A stretch of DNA of 64,000 nucleotides. Source: a virus. Position numbers and translations under genes: made by a program. The stretch covers positions 18,149 to 82,148 of the IMG/VR virus record IMGVR_UViG_3300037010_001286; one strand, given 5' to 3'. The notes beneath the pieces are model-generated. The model was given only the letters and a program-made list of their open reading frames with translations, was not told where the DNA came from and did no database searches. Of the stretch, positions 53,600 through 62,323 are shown in pieces; the stretch's first letter is position 1; each line of letters begins with the position of its first letter.

Positions 53600-54604
53600 A
53601 TGTCCCTACTACCTATTGAGACCCCTAACCCACTATTTGGTAAGTATTTATACCCCTCTGCTAAAGCATTGATGGAGCAACAACAAGATATTGCTTGGTT
53701 TGCTCAAGAGATTAAAGTTGAAAATGATATACATGACTATCTACATAATATGTCAAAAGATAGTTATAATTTAGTTACTGTAACTCTTACTAACTTTGTT
53801 GAAATAGAACAAAGTGTAGGAGAAATATGGGATACTATTAGTACTTGGTTTCCACACTCTGAGATTGATGGTGCTTGTAAACAAATAGCTGCTATGGAGA
53901 AGTCTGTACATGCTTTCTTTTATCAAAAGATGTCAGATACTCTTAATATTGATCCTGAGGATACTGCAAAAGTACAACAAGATGTTGCTGCAATCAAAAA
54001 TAAACTTGACTATGTTAAGTCAATTACTAAAAATTTATCAAAAAATAAATTATTATCATTAGCTATGGTATCAATGATAGAACAGGTACTTCTATTTAGT
54101 AACTTTGCTATGTTAAAATCTTTTAAAGCTAACGGTCATAAGTTAATACCTAATACTCTGACTGGTGTTGATTATGTTGTAAATGATGAGGTACTCCACG
54201 GAGTATTTGCGGCTTACTTACATAATACTTATATTGAGGAATATAAAGAACTTCACGGTTATTTTAATCATGATAAACATAATAAAGACCTTAAAGAATT
54301 AACAGAGTCAATTGTATCTTATGAAGATGCTATTATTGATTATACTTTCCAAGCAAACTTGCCTATTAATGATATTACTGCAAGTCAGTTGAAGGCTTTT
54401 ATTCGCTCACGGGCTAATCTAGTTCTAGTTGATTTAGGATGTGAACCTTTATACCAAATTGTGGATAATCCAATTGCTGATTGGTTTTATAAAGGAGCTA
54501 ATTCTATAAAATTACATGATTTCTTTTCGGCAGGTAGTAATCAATATAAAAGAAGCTGGTCTTTATCAGCATTTTCAAGAAAACCATATTTAGAGGTAAA
54601 ATAA
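53600..54604 (+). CDS. nrdB: ribonucleotide reductase small subunit (class I)
   Basis: 334 aa from ATG 53600 (AAAGG upstream; a TTG two codons earlier is less likely). Ferritin-like R2: Glu in VEIEQSV (first ligand), H and radical Tyr in SVHAFFY, MIEQVLLFSNFA (Glu204 equivalent) and NDEVLH (Glu238/His241 equivalents). In the first ligand helix the usual E-x2-H reads K-x2-H (MEKSVH), with Glu one position earlier, so the metal site may be atypical. Overlaps the large subunit start by one base. Confidence 0.9.
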   Translation: MSLLPIETPNPLFGKYLYPSAKALMEQQQDIAWFAQEIKVENDIHDYLHNMSKDSYNLVTVTLTNFVEIEQSVGEIWDTISTWFPHSEIDGACKQIAAMEKSVHAFFYQKMSDTLNIDPEDTAKVQQDVAAIKNKLDYVKSITKNLSKNKLLSLAMVSMIEQVLLFSNFAMLKSFKANGHKLIPNTLTGVDYVVNDEVLHGVFAAYLHNTYIEEYKELHGYFNHDKHNKDLKELTESIVSYEDAIIDYTFQANLPINDITASQLKAFIRSRANLVLVDLGCEPLYQIVDNPIADWFYKGANSIKLHDFFSAGSNQYKRSWSLSAFSRKPYLEVK

Positions 54605-56331
54605 TGAGTAATACAAAATATGAAAGATTATCACATAAAAGAAAACAACTACAAAATGATGGATTAGCACCATCCTGGCTTAGTACTGCTGGTTACCAAT
54701 TGTTAGTAAATCAAAACTACTTAGATACTGCAGAGACCCCAAAAGATATGTATACTAGGATTGCTAAACGTGCAGCAGAACTAACTAAGTTTGAAATTCC
54801 TAAAGACTTTGGCTATGATACATGGTTTGACTGCTTTTTTGATGTAATGTGGAAAGGGTGGTTATCTCCTTCTACTCCTGTACTAACAAATATGGGAAAT
54901 AACCGTGGACATCCTATATCATGTTCGGGGACCTACGTTGGTGACTCTATTGCTTCCTTTTATGAAGCAAGAAAAGAGATGGCACAACTTACTCAACGTG
55001 GTTATGGTACTTCTACTTGCTTAGATCCAATACGCCCAAGAGGTAGTGCAATTTCTAGTGGTGGTACTGCAAATGGTATTATGCAATTTGCTAAAGGTGT
55101 AGTTGCAGATATGGAGGATGTGTCTCAAGGTAATTCTCGTAGAGGCAGCTGTGGTCAATATTTAAACCCTCTACATGATGATTTTGAAGAACTTGCAAAT
55201 CAGATTATTGCTAATGATATGGGATGGAATATTGGTTGGAATATAACTGATGAGTTTGAAGAGTTATTTCAACGAGACTTTGACTTAGCTGATACTATTT
55301 GGTGTAAACTACTTAAAACTAAAGCTACAAAAGGTAAAGGATATTTCTTTTTTGTTGATAAAGTAAATAGACATCGACCCCAAGTCTATATTGATAAAGG
55401 CTTTAAGGTAAGACACTCTAATTTATGTGGAGAAATTACGTTGATGTCAGATGAAGAACACTCATTTACTTGTGTATTATCTTCTGTAAATATTGCAAAC
55501 TATGATGAGTGGAGAGATACAAAGTTATTTCAAATAAGTACTATTTTCCTTGATGCTATTATTGAGGATATGCTGATTAAGGCCAAACAAGAAAAAGGAT
55601 TTGAGCGTATTGTTGCCTTTACTGAGAAGTCAAGAGCACAAGGACTTGGTGTATTAGGTTTATCTACTTATTACCAAAAGAAATCATGGGCATTTGGTGA
55701 TTTTAGTTCTATTCAATTTAATCAGATGTTTTTTAAGGAAATGAATAAGGAAACTCTTAAAGCTTCTAAGATGTTAGCTAAAGAACTTGGAGAACCTGAG
55801 TGGATGGTTGGATATGGTGAACGTTGTTCTCATCGTATAGCTCTACCTCCTACTAAATCTACCTCTATTATTCAAGGTGGGGTTAGTGAAGGTATTCAAC
55901 CTGTATATGCTAATGTATTTGAGCAAGATACTGCTGGTGGCACTGTATATCGTATTAATCCAGTTCTTTTGGATATTATGAAAGAACGTGATATGTATAC
56001 TGAGGAAGTTATGAGACGTATTGCTGAGGACCAGGGTTCGGTACAAGGAGAAGATTGGCTTACAGACCATGAAAAAGCTGTATTCAGAACTGCTTTTGAA
56101 GTATCTCAAGAGTCTATCCTTTTAATGGCTGCTCATAGACAGCGGGAAGTAGACCAAGGACAGTCTGTTAATCTCTTCTTTACTGCTGACGAGACTGAGG
56201 AAGAAATAGCAAGAATCCATGATATTGCTTTTAAAGACCCTTATATTCATAGTTTATACTATCTACAATCTCAGAATAAAGCTATGAAACATAAGATTGA
56301 TAAAGATGAGTGTTTGTCCTGCCATTCTTGA
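54604..56331 (+). CDS. nrdA: ribonucleotide reductase large subunit (class I)
   Basis: 575 aa, lacking the N-terminal ATP-cone. Active-site residues: HPISCSG near 107 (Cys225 equivalent), SNLCGEI near 275 (thiyl Cys439 and Glu441 equivalents), FTCVLSSVN near 290 (Cys462 equivalent), SLYYLQS (radical-transfer Tyr pair) and the C-terminal redox CLSC. Loss of the cone implies no dATP activity inhibition, a common phage feature. Pairs with the adjacent small subunit. Confidence 0.93.
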   Translation: MSNTKYERLSHKRKQLQNDGLAPSWLSTAGYQLLVNQNYLDTAETPKDMYTRIAKRAAELTKFEIPKDFGYDTWFDCFFDVMWKGWLSPSTPVLTNMGNNRGHPISCSGTYVGDSIASFYEARKEMAQLTQRGYGTSTCLDPIRPRGSAISSGGTANGIMQFAKGVVADMEDVSQGNSRRGSCGQYLNPLHDDFEELANQIIANDMGWNIGWNITDEFEELFQRDFDLADTIWCKLLKTKATKGKGYFFFVDKVNRHRPQVYIDKGFKVRHSNLCGEITLMSDEEHSFTCVLSSVNIANYDEWRDTKLFQISTIFLDAIIEDMLIKAKQEKGFERIVAFTEKSRAQGLGVLGLSTYYQKKSWAFGDFSSIQFNQMFFKEMNKETLKASKMLAKELGEPEWMVGYGERCSHRIALPPTKSTSIIQGGVSEGIQPVYANVFEQDTAGGTVYRINPVLLDIMKERDMYTEEVMRRIAEDQGSVQGEDWLTDHEKAVFRTAFEVSQESILLMAAHRQREVDQGQSVNLFFTADETEEEIARIHDIAFKDPYIHSLYYLQSQNKAMKHKIDKDECLSCHS

Positions 56332-56332
56332 A

Positions 56333-56938
56333 ATGAATTATCTCTTAATTTATCAATCTTTAATAAAAAGTAGGGTTACTAATCCTACTTCCTCCTCTTA
56401 CTATGAGAAACATCATATTATTCCAAAATCTCACGGGGGTTTAAACTCCCCCGATAATATTGTTAAACTCACTGCAAGAGAGCATTACTTAGCTCATTGG
56501 TTACTGACTAAAATTTATCCTAACTGTCCTAAAATGTTGAGTGCATTTTCTTTAATGGCGGGGCAATTAAGCCCAACTAGTCGTCGTAATTTTACTGCAT
56601 CACAATATGAACGATGTAAACTAGCACATTCAAAAGCTACAAAGATTAGACGTGCTAATGGGTTTAATCCAATGAATAGTCCTAAGGCTAGAAAGAAAAT
56701 TAGTGATTGGATGAAAGTTAATAATCCCTCTACTAAAAATCCTCATAAAATAAATACAGCACAACCAGTAGATGTTTATTTCTTAGATGGTACTATAAAA
56801 TCATATAGATATAAATTAGAAGCCTCAAAGGACTTAAACGTTCCTTACTGGTCTATAAAGAACTCTTCAAGAAAGGGTATTGGTATTCCAAAATACAATA
56901 TATCTAAAGTTATAGAGGTACCAAAAACTAAAGGTTAA
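56333..56938 (+). CDS. HNH homing endonuclease
   Basis: 201 aa from ATG 56333 (the frame also opens inside nrdA, but MNYLLIYQSLI is the family start). YEKHHIIPKSHGG and NIVKLTAREHYLAHWLL form the HNH fold, and the C-terminus (PVDVYFLDG, SRKGIGIP) resembles NUMOD-type DNA-binding modules. It begins one base after the nrdA stop without a good SD, as expected for a free-standing selfish gene inserted behind a conserved reductase gene. Confidence 0.85.
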   Translation: MNYLLIYQSLIKSRVTNPTSSSYYEKHHIIPKSHGGLNSPDNIVKLTAREHYLAHWLLTKIYPNCPKMLSAFSLMAGQLSPTSRRNFTASQYERCKLAHSKATKIRRANGFNPMNSPKARKKISDWMKVNNPSTKNPHKINTAQPVDVYFLDGTIKSYRYKLEASKDLNVPYWSIKNSSRKGIGIPKYNISKVIEVPKTKG

Positions 56939-56993
56939 GTTAGAATTAATATAGATTAGTATATCATTTTTAAAACTAAAAAAAAGGAAAAAT

Positions 56994-57299
56994 ATGCTAA
57001 TTTATGAAAACTACGTTATTGAGAAAGTAGACAACCTAAATTTTAAAGTTTATAAACTTGGCAAGAATAGTGCTAATAATGAAGTACAAAAGGATGTTAC
57101 TTATCATGCAGACTTACAACAAGCACTTATTAAATTAAGAAAGCTTATTCATAGTGATAAATTTTTTAATTCTGTAACTACTGTTGATTCAGCCATTAAA
57201 AAAATTGAAGAAATTGATAAAGATTTTATTAGTTTCCTTAATTCTTTTACTATAAAGAAACTACAAAAAGCTTTTGAGGTAGAAGTAAAAACTGCATGA
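56994..57299 (+). CDS. hypothetical protein, 101 aa
   Basis: Unrecognised helical, lysine-rich protein (ALIKLRKLIHSDKFFNSV). AAAAGGAAAA stands before the ATG; stop overlaps the next start (ATGA). Confidence 0.6.
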   Translation: MLIYENYVIEKVDNLNFKVYKLGKNSANNEVQKDVTYHADLQQALIKLRKLIHSDKFFNSVTTVDSAIKKIEEIDKDFISFLNSFTIKKLQKAFEVEVKTA

Positions 57300-57559
57300 C
57301 TTCTCATTTATGTGTAATTTGTACTTCTTGTAATACAATTGCTCTTAACTCTTCCTGTGAGTGCGGATTAGTAGCTTCTAAAGAAAGTGATAATCCTAAA
57401 AGTTGTTTATATGTGTTTAGTGACTCTCCTGATAATATTGTTCTTGCAAAAGTTTGGACAGACGCATCAGGAGTAGTCTCTTTTTTAAAGAGATATAAAG
57501 ATTTATCTATATCTCGTATAGTTTTAGTTGATGCAAAGGAAAAAAATGACATATCTTGA
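57296..57559 (+). CDS. small Cys-rich protein, 87 aa
   Basis: N-terminal CVICTSCN and SSCECG give a possible zinc knuckle; the rest is alpha/beta (LYVFSDSPDNIVLAKVW). Unrecognised. Overlaps the ThyX gene by 14 bases. Confidence 0.6.
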   Translation: MTSHLCVICTSCNTIALNSSCECGLVASKESDNPKSCLYVFSDSPDNIVLAKVWTDASGVVSFLKRYKDLSISRIVLVDAKEKNDIS

Positions 57560-58508
57560 AGAAATAAAGTCTAGAAATCTTACTTATATAAGTAGGGTAG
57601 CTATAAAAGAAAATATTTATGGTGATAATATAGCAGAAGTAATACACTTTGACTTTGGTCGTGCTAATTTATCTGATGATTCTAGAATAGAGGCAGTTAC
57701 TTTAATTGCTGCTACTTGTTATGCTAATCCAAATGCTATTGGTCGTTCCTCTTTGTTTGATAGACTTGAACAAGAGTCCTTAGGTCTCCCTTCTAGCTCT
57801 TTTGAGTTTATCCCAGTATTATTGGATAAAGAACGTGTATCAACTCTTCTTAATTTATTCGATAAATTACCAAAATCTCGAGTAGCTATACCAAATGTTA
57901 TAGCTTTTGGTGAAATGTTAGAAGATAAGGTGTTAATTACAAATTATAGAGCCTTATTTTTTGATTACCAACTACTTATTGAGTGTGGTGTTGAATGTGA
58001 GGATATTACTAAGTGGTATAATACAGAGGAAGAGTGTAAAATACTCTCTGATAAGTTTAAAGTATTTTTATCTCATATCGATACTAATACACGTACCCAG
58101 TATATAAGACACCGTAGAGCGGCTTGGCAAGAGCTTAGTAGACGTTATGTGTCTAATAAAAAAGCAGAAATTAAATATTATATTTCTAACACAATGCAAG
58201 ATGTATATAGTAAATTTGATAAAGAAGGAGAGGATAGTTATGTACATCTAGATATTACTACTACGTTACTTGTTGATTTGTGTACTAATCATTATAATAC
58301 AGCTATTGCTAAGGGTATAGCACCACAAGATGCACGTAGAATCTTACCACAAGCTATGTATACCTTAGTGTGGTCAGGATTCCTTCCAAGTTCCTTGGAA
58401 AACTTTTTTAAACTACGAGATGACTCCCACGCACAATGGGAAATTAGACAATTAGCTATTGCTAAGAAAGAGCTTATTAATTATAAGGAGGATAAACATG
58501 AATTTTAA
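57546..58508 (+). CDS. thyX: flavin-dependent thymidylate synthase
   Basis: 320 aa from ATG 57546 (AAAGGAAA upstream; an earlier in-frame ATG is buried in the previous gene). The ThyX motif RHRRAAWQELSRRY (RHRx7S) lies at ~188-201. Makes dTMP from dUMP with FAD and folate, independent of ThyA. Acts with the dCMP deaminase two genes downstream. End overlaps the co-chaperonin gene. Confidence 0.93.
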   Translation: MTYLEEIKSRNLTYISRVAIKENIYGDNIAEVIHFDFGRANLSDDSRIEAVTLIAATCYANPNAIGRSSLFDRLEQESLGLPSSSFEFIPVLLDKERVSTLLNLFDKLPKSRVAIPNVIAFGEMLEDKVLITNYRALFFDYQLLIECGVECEDITKWYNTEEECKILSDKFKVFLSHIDTNTRTQYIRHRRAAWQELSRRYVSNKKAEIKYYISNTMQDVYSKFDKEGEDSYVHLDITTTLLVDLCTNHYNTAIAKGIAPQDARRILPQAMYTLVWSGFLPSSLENFFKLRDDSHAQWEIRQLAIAKKELINYKEDKHEF

Positions 58509-58779
58509 CCCAACTGCTGGATATGTATTAGTAGGTTTCCCAAAAGAGGAACCAAAAAATCCTAATGCTATTATTTTAAATATTGATGGAGGTAAAAAAG
58601 AACTACCATCACATGGTACTGTATTAAAGTTAGCTTCAGAAGATACACAAACAGGGTATACTGTTGGAGATAGAGTTTACTTTAATAAGTATGCAGGCAT
58701 TGATTTGGTTTTAGACGATGTTAAATATAGTGTGCTAAAGCACGAGGATATTTTTGGTTATGAAACAAGCGAGATTTAA
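58498..58779 (+). CDS. GroES-like co-chaperonin
   Basis: 93 aa from ATG 58498 with a strong AGGAGG. Cpn10 pattern: GYVLVGFPKEEPKNPNAIIL, HGTVLKLA, YTVGDRVYFNKYAG, YSVLKHEDIFGY. The mobile loop (~20-30) lies in KEEPKNPN-AIIL with a hydrophobic IIL tripeptide for GroEL docking. Comparable to T4 gp31, which replaces host GroES for capsid folding. Located among nucleotide genes. Confidence 0.85.
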   Translation: MNFNPTAGYVLVGFPKEEPKNPNAIILNIDGGKKELPSHGTVLKLASEDTQTGYTVGDRVYFNKYAGIDLVLDDVKYSVLKHEDIFGYETSEI

Positions 58780-59170
58780 CGAAGCCCATATGAGGGCTGC
58801 AATGGTATATGGAGAACTTTCTTATTGTAAGAGACGACAAGTTGGGGCTTTGCTAGTAAGCCCTGATAATAGACCTTTATTATCCGGATATAATGGTACG
58901 TCTCCAGGTCGTAATAACTGCTGTGAGGGTGAAGATGGTACTACACTATCTAATGTTCACCACGCTGAGGCTAATTTAATTTGTAATGCTGCAAAAAATG
59001 GTATAGCAACGAAAGGTTGTACTATGTTTATTACAACAAGTCCTTGTATTTCTTGTGCAAAGCTGATAGAAGCAGCAGGAATTACTGAAGTTTACTTTAA
59101 AGACTTGTATAAAGATTTAGCTGGGGTTGATTATTTAAAGGAAGCAGGTATTTCTATAAGCCAACTTTAA
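58760..59170 (+). CDS. dCMP deaminase
   Basis: 136 aa from ATG 58760, overlapping the co-chaperonin end by 20 bases. Zinc deaminase motifs HHAEANLI (HAE near 67-69) and TSPCISCAKLI (PCxxC near 94-98), plus an N-terminal SYCKRRQVGALLV. Supplies dUMP for ThyX. Confidence 0.9.
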   Translation: MKQARFNEAHMRAAMVYGELSYCKRRQVGALLVSPDNRPLLSGYNGTSPGRNNCCEGEDGTTLSNVHHAEANLICNAAKNGIATKGCTMFITTSPCISCAKLIEAAGITEVYFKDLYKDLAGVDYLKEAGISISQL

Positions 59171-59176
59171 CTTTTG

Positions 59177-59200
59177 TTGAGATATTCTTTTATATCTCAA
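59177..59200 (+). other. mRNA hairpin before ligase gene
   Basis: Perfect 9-bp stem TTGAGATAT/ATATCTCAA with a 6-base loop, placed between the deaminase stop and the ligase SD (TTAGGAA). No U-run; may be an RNA processing or stability element rather than a terminator. Confidence 0.55.
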
Positions 59201-59213
59201 CTTAGGAATACAT

Positions 59214-60506
59214 ATGGCATACAAAATATTAACTCTAATAAAAGAAACTAAAGGAACTCTTGCAAAAGAGGAAATTCTTCATAAAGAAAAGGATAATACG
59301 GATTTAAAGGATTTATTATTTCTTACTTTTAACCCCTTTTTAAACTTTGGTATTAAAAATTTAAAGCTAACCAAATCTTCTGCAACAAATCCCAAAGACT
59401 TTCACAAAAAATTTATGGATATTGCAAAATTTCTATCAGAAAACTCAATTAATGCTGAGCATCTAAGAAATACTATAAATTTCCTTGAGCAGTTAGAGAA
59501 AGAAACTCAAGACATATATACTGCTGTAATTACAAAAAGTTTGTCTATCGGATTAGCTGCAAAATCTATAAATAAAATTATCCCTGGTCTAATACCAACA
59601 TTTGAGTGTATGTTAGCAGAACCTACAATGGGCACTTCAGAGTTTCCAGTAATTGTGCAAGAGAAATTAGATGGAGTAAGATGTATTATGGTAAAAAAAG
59701 AAGGTAAAGTAACCTTTTATACTCGTCAAGGTAATACAATTCCCCTATTATTATTATCTAAACGTATTTCAGAACTTCCACATGATAACTTTATACTGGA
59801 TGGGGAGCTTTTACTAAAAGGAACTGATAGAAAAAATACATCAGGTAAGATAAATTCTTTAATGAAGAGTGGTTATAATAAAGAAATTGATGAGTTAGTA
59901 GAATATTACATATTTGATTTTATGTCTCTTGAGGAGTGGGAGTCAAAATCGTCGCGGTTTACTAATTTTAATAGAACTGGAGAAGTATTGGGATTAGTAA
60001 ACATACTAGGAGAGCCTTTCTTCATTCCAAAACAGACAATTGCTTATGCTGAAGAGGATATTCATAGATTTTATAAAGAGATTAGGGCTAATTTAGGAGA
60101 GGGAGTTATCATTAAAACAGATACTCCTTATGAGTGGAAGAGAAGTAAGAGCTGGACAAAGATGAAAGCTATTTGTATGACAACTCTACAGATTATTGAT
60201 TTTGTAGAAGGTAAGGGTAAACACGCAGGAAAGGTAGGAGCAATTACTTGTAAATCAGCAGACGGACTGGTTACAGTAAATGTTAATCCGAAAACTGATG
60301 AAATACGTCAATATATTACTGAAAATCAGAAAAAATTACGATATTCGCTAATAGAAGTTCTATTTAATGAGTTAATTAGTGATAAATCGGGTGGTTATAG
60401 TCTATTCCTACCAAGAATGGCTGATAATTGGCAAAGATTTGATAAAACTCATCCTGATACCCTTGAAGATATTAAAAAAGAGGTGTTATCTACTGTAAAT
60501 CAATAA
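59214..60506 (+). CDS. ATP-dependent DNA ligase
   Basis: 430 aa. Motif I EKLDGVR with the AMP-accepting Lys151, motif III DGELLLKG (196-203), YYIFDFM, GEGVIIKTD and the final KMKA motif; N-terminal helical domain (LLFLTFNPFLNFGIKNLKL) as in T4/T5 ligases. Seals nicks after 5'-nuclease processing. A degenerate homologue lies at 9010-10422. A gene-free AT-rich region follows. Confidence 0.93.
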   Translation: MAYKILTLIKETKGTLAKEEILHKEKDNTDLKDLLFLTFNPFLNFGIKNLKLTKSSATNPKDFHKKFMDIAKFLSENSINAEHLRNTINFLEQLEKETQDIYTAVITKSLSIGLAAKSINKIIPGLIPTFECMLAEPTMGTSEFPVIVQEKLDGVRCIMVKKEGKVTFYTRQGNTIPLLLLSKRISELPHDNFILDGELLLKGTDRKNTSGKINSLMKSGYNKEIDELVEYYIFDFMSLEEWESKSSRFTNFNRTGEVLGLVNILGEPFFIPKQTIAYAEEDIHRFYKEIRANLGEGVIIKTDTPYEWKRSKSWTKMKAICMTTLQIIDFVEGKGKHAGKVGAITCKSADGLVTVNVNPKTDEIRQYITENQKKLRYSLIEVLFNELISDKSGGYSLFLPRMADNWQRFDKTHPDTLEDIKKEVLSTVNQ

Positions 60507-60514
60507 AATATGCC

Positions 60515-60540
60515 AAAATATACTGTTTTAGTGTATTTTT
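60515..60540 (+). terminator. AT-rich hairpin after ligase gene
   Basis: AAAATATACT pairs with AGTGTATTTT (10 bp, one G.T) around a 5-base loop, ending in T5, nine bases after the ligase stop. Low GC makes it a moderate terminator candidate. Confidence 0.5.
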
Positions 60541-60780
60541 GCCTAAAATAATCAAAAAATCAATAAAAATTGCTTATTTTAATGGTTTTTTGCTAAAAAT
60601 TATATAAAATAGTTGATTTTTATCAATAAATAGGCTAATTTTTGATAAATTTGTGATAAAATCATCACAAAATACACTTAATTATACACTAAAAAGATAG
60701 TATATACTATTATTTTAATATATAATTAAGATTATATGAACTATAATATGTAGTTATTTTACTAAATAAAAAGGAAATTT
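60541..60780. other. AT-rich intergenic region
   Basis: About 240 bases with extremely low GC. It holds repeated TTGATWWWTATCA-like words, a perfect 8-bp hairpin TTTGTGAT/ATCACAAA, and TATA-type boxes upstream of the NUDIX gene, whose SD is AAAAGGAAA. No frame with an SD is seen. Could be a promoter region or an unwinding element. Confidence 0.5.
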
Positions 60781-61404
60781 ATGAGTCAAAATGTTAATAT
60801 CATAGCAGTGCCTATTGTAACAATTAAAGAGGAGTTATTAGGTACTACTGCAACTCCTGTAAATTCTGTTGAAGAGATTTCTAAGTTTCTTGAAGATGCT
60901 GAGTTCGCATTACGAAGTAATCTAGAAAAAGACTTTGCTTGGAAGCAAGTAATCCCTTATGTAGTAGTACGAGATATTGAGACTGGTGATGTATTAACTT
61001 ATACTCGTTCTACTAATGGTGGGGAAGATAGATTGCATAATAAAAAATCAGTTGGTATTGGTGGTCATATTGATGAAACTGAAGATACACAAGAGTTATC
61101 TAATTATGACTTACTTGTTAGTAGTATGGTTCGAGAGGTTAGAGAGGAGTTAGGACTAAACACTACTCCTGATAATTTTAAGCTACTAGGTATTATTAAT
61201 GATGATACTGATGAAGTAGGGCAGGTTCATATTGGTATTGTTTATGAGCTTATAATTGGTGCACGTAAGTATAATCTTAATAGTGGAGAGCAGGATATTC
61301 TTATTGAGCGTAGTTGGGAAAGTATTGAATCATTAAAAGCTATTGATAACTTAGAGGCTTGGTCTATTCTAGCCCTAGATTTAGTAACTAATAGTGTGTC
61401 TTAG
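60781..61404 (+). CDS. NUDIX hydrolase
   Basis: 207 aa. Nudix box GGHIDETE ... REVREELGL (Gx5E then REUxEExGU) is recognisable, but about ten residues are inserted in the middle of it. Possible roles: sanitising oxidised dNTPs or hydrolysing a signalling nucleotide. Upstream region is AT-rich; downstream gene 18 bases away. Confidence 0.8.
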   Translation: MSQNVNIIAVPIVTIKEELLGTTATPVNSVEEISKFLEDAEFALRSNLEKDFAWKQVIPYVVVRDIETGDVLTYTRSTNGGEDRLHNKKSVGIGGHIDETEDTQELSNYDLLVSSMVREVREELGLNTTPDNFKLLGIINDDTDEVGQVHIGIVYELIIGARKYNLNSGEQDILIERSWESIESLKAIDNLEAWSILALDLVTNSVS

Positions 61405-61422
61405 AGTTAAAAATAAAATCTA

Positions 61423-61662
61423 ATGAAAAATGATAAGAAATCTTATCCAAAATTGGTTATGACCTCAAAGTTATCTTGTGATGTTTTTATAGATACAGTA
61501 AGGTGTGCTACTATTACTGTTAATGAAGATGGATTACATCCTCAACTTGATATAACATTTGTAGGTAGTTTCAATGACTTTGAGCTTCTACGTTTTATGA
61601 TTGAAGAAGCTTATTCAGAACTTTATAAATCAGCTACCAATAAGCTTGATTTAGATTATTAA
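61423..61662 (+). CDS. hypothetical protein, 79 aa
   Basis: Unrecognised alpha/beta protein (CDVFIDTVRCATITVNEDGL ...). Follows the NUDIX gene closely without a strong SD. Followed by hairpin and gene-free DNA. Confidence 0.55.
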   Translation: MKNDKKSYPKLVMTSKLSCDVFIDTVRCATITVNEDGLHPQLDITFVGSFNDFELLRFMIEEAYSELYKSATNKLDLDY

Positions 61663-61675
61663 TAATACTTTTAAT

Positions 61676-61695
61676 AATACTGTGATAGCAGTATT
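61676..61695 (+). terminator. hairpin after 61662 gene
   Basis: AATACTG-6-CAGTATT, a perfect 7-bp stem 13 bases after the stop, followed by TTATATCT. Probably ends or attenuates the nucleotide-metabolism transcript. Confidence 0.5.
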
Positions 61696-61747
61696 TATAT
61701 CTAAAATGAAGTGTTTTTAGTATAAAAAACTAAGATCGCAATATTTT

Positions 61748-61756
61748 ACGATAATT
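61748..61756 (+). promoter_or_regulatory. late-type promoter motif before gene-free region
   Basis: TTTTACGATAATTGG on the plus strand. No gene starts within 500 bases downstream with a usable SD, so it would produce a non-coding transcript or a very long leader. Confidence 0.5.
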
Positions 61757-62250
61757 GGTACAGTCCATGTGGGACTGCAGACCAAACATGAATTTACCTT
61801 TAAGAGCTTATCTGAAGGTATTTTCCTGGTAGGTGCTTTCTTGTATGAATATCTTATTCAGCCTCTGAAGTCGTTTAAGGGGTTGATAGGGTATTTATTC
61901 GACAGTTTAGAAACGAACTATAGTTATGTATCTGAGCCTTTTAAGGCTGTGTAGGGTACCATGAAGATAACTAGCTGATTACGATAAGCTTATCTTCCTA
62001 AGACTTATCGAAGCACAAATATTTACCTGAAATCTTGGCATAAAGAATTTGGAAGTATAGTTTAGTAACAAATGGAGCTACTATAAATCACAAGCTCAAT
62101 TCCATCAAAGTACCTATTAATCATGTTACCCCTGAGTATTTGGGTATAACATGAAATCTTTGATGGCTATAAAGAAACTTACTAAGTAGTGTAAAACAGT
62201 GATTCCGACTTTATGGGTCATTCTATTATGGGGCAGTACCATAAGTTTCT
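61757..62250 (+). ncRNA. candidate structured non-coding RNA
   Basis: Gene-free segment rich in perfect inverted repeats: CAGTCC/GGACTG (61761-61777), AGCCT/AGGCT (61935-61948), GAAGATAA/TTATCTTC (61963-61997), GAGCT/AGCTC (62075-62097), a three-tier stem CCATCAAAG/CTTTGATGG with inner TCATGTTA/TAACATGA and ACCC/GGGT (62102-62166), and TTATGG/CCATAA (62226-62244). GGTAC at 61757 can pair with GTACC at 61956. One 61-codon GTG frame (61769-61954) lacks an SD. No tRNA, intron core or known RNA signature was recognised. The whole gap is 61663-62323. Confidence 0.5.
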
Positions 62251-62323
62251 ACCATCTTTCCTAATCCTTCAGCAAACTCTTATATTTTTTCTTATATACT
62301 TTCCTAAATACAAAGGAGAGTCT

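Noticed and set aside
53600-54604. Metal-free class Ie R2 (Lys/Pro/Val or Lys/Ser/Gln type)
   Set aside because: Only one of the glutamate positions appears changed; Glu204, Glu238 and both His equivalents are present.
61769-61954. GTG-started 61-codon frame
   Set aside because: No SD, lies in a hairpin-rich region directly after a promoter motif; better explained as non-coding RNA.
61748-62323. Group I intron or tmRNA-like element
   Set aside because: No recognisable P7/R-S core sequences, no split gene flanking, and no tRNA-like acceptor end.
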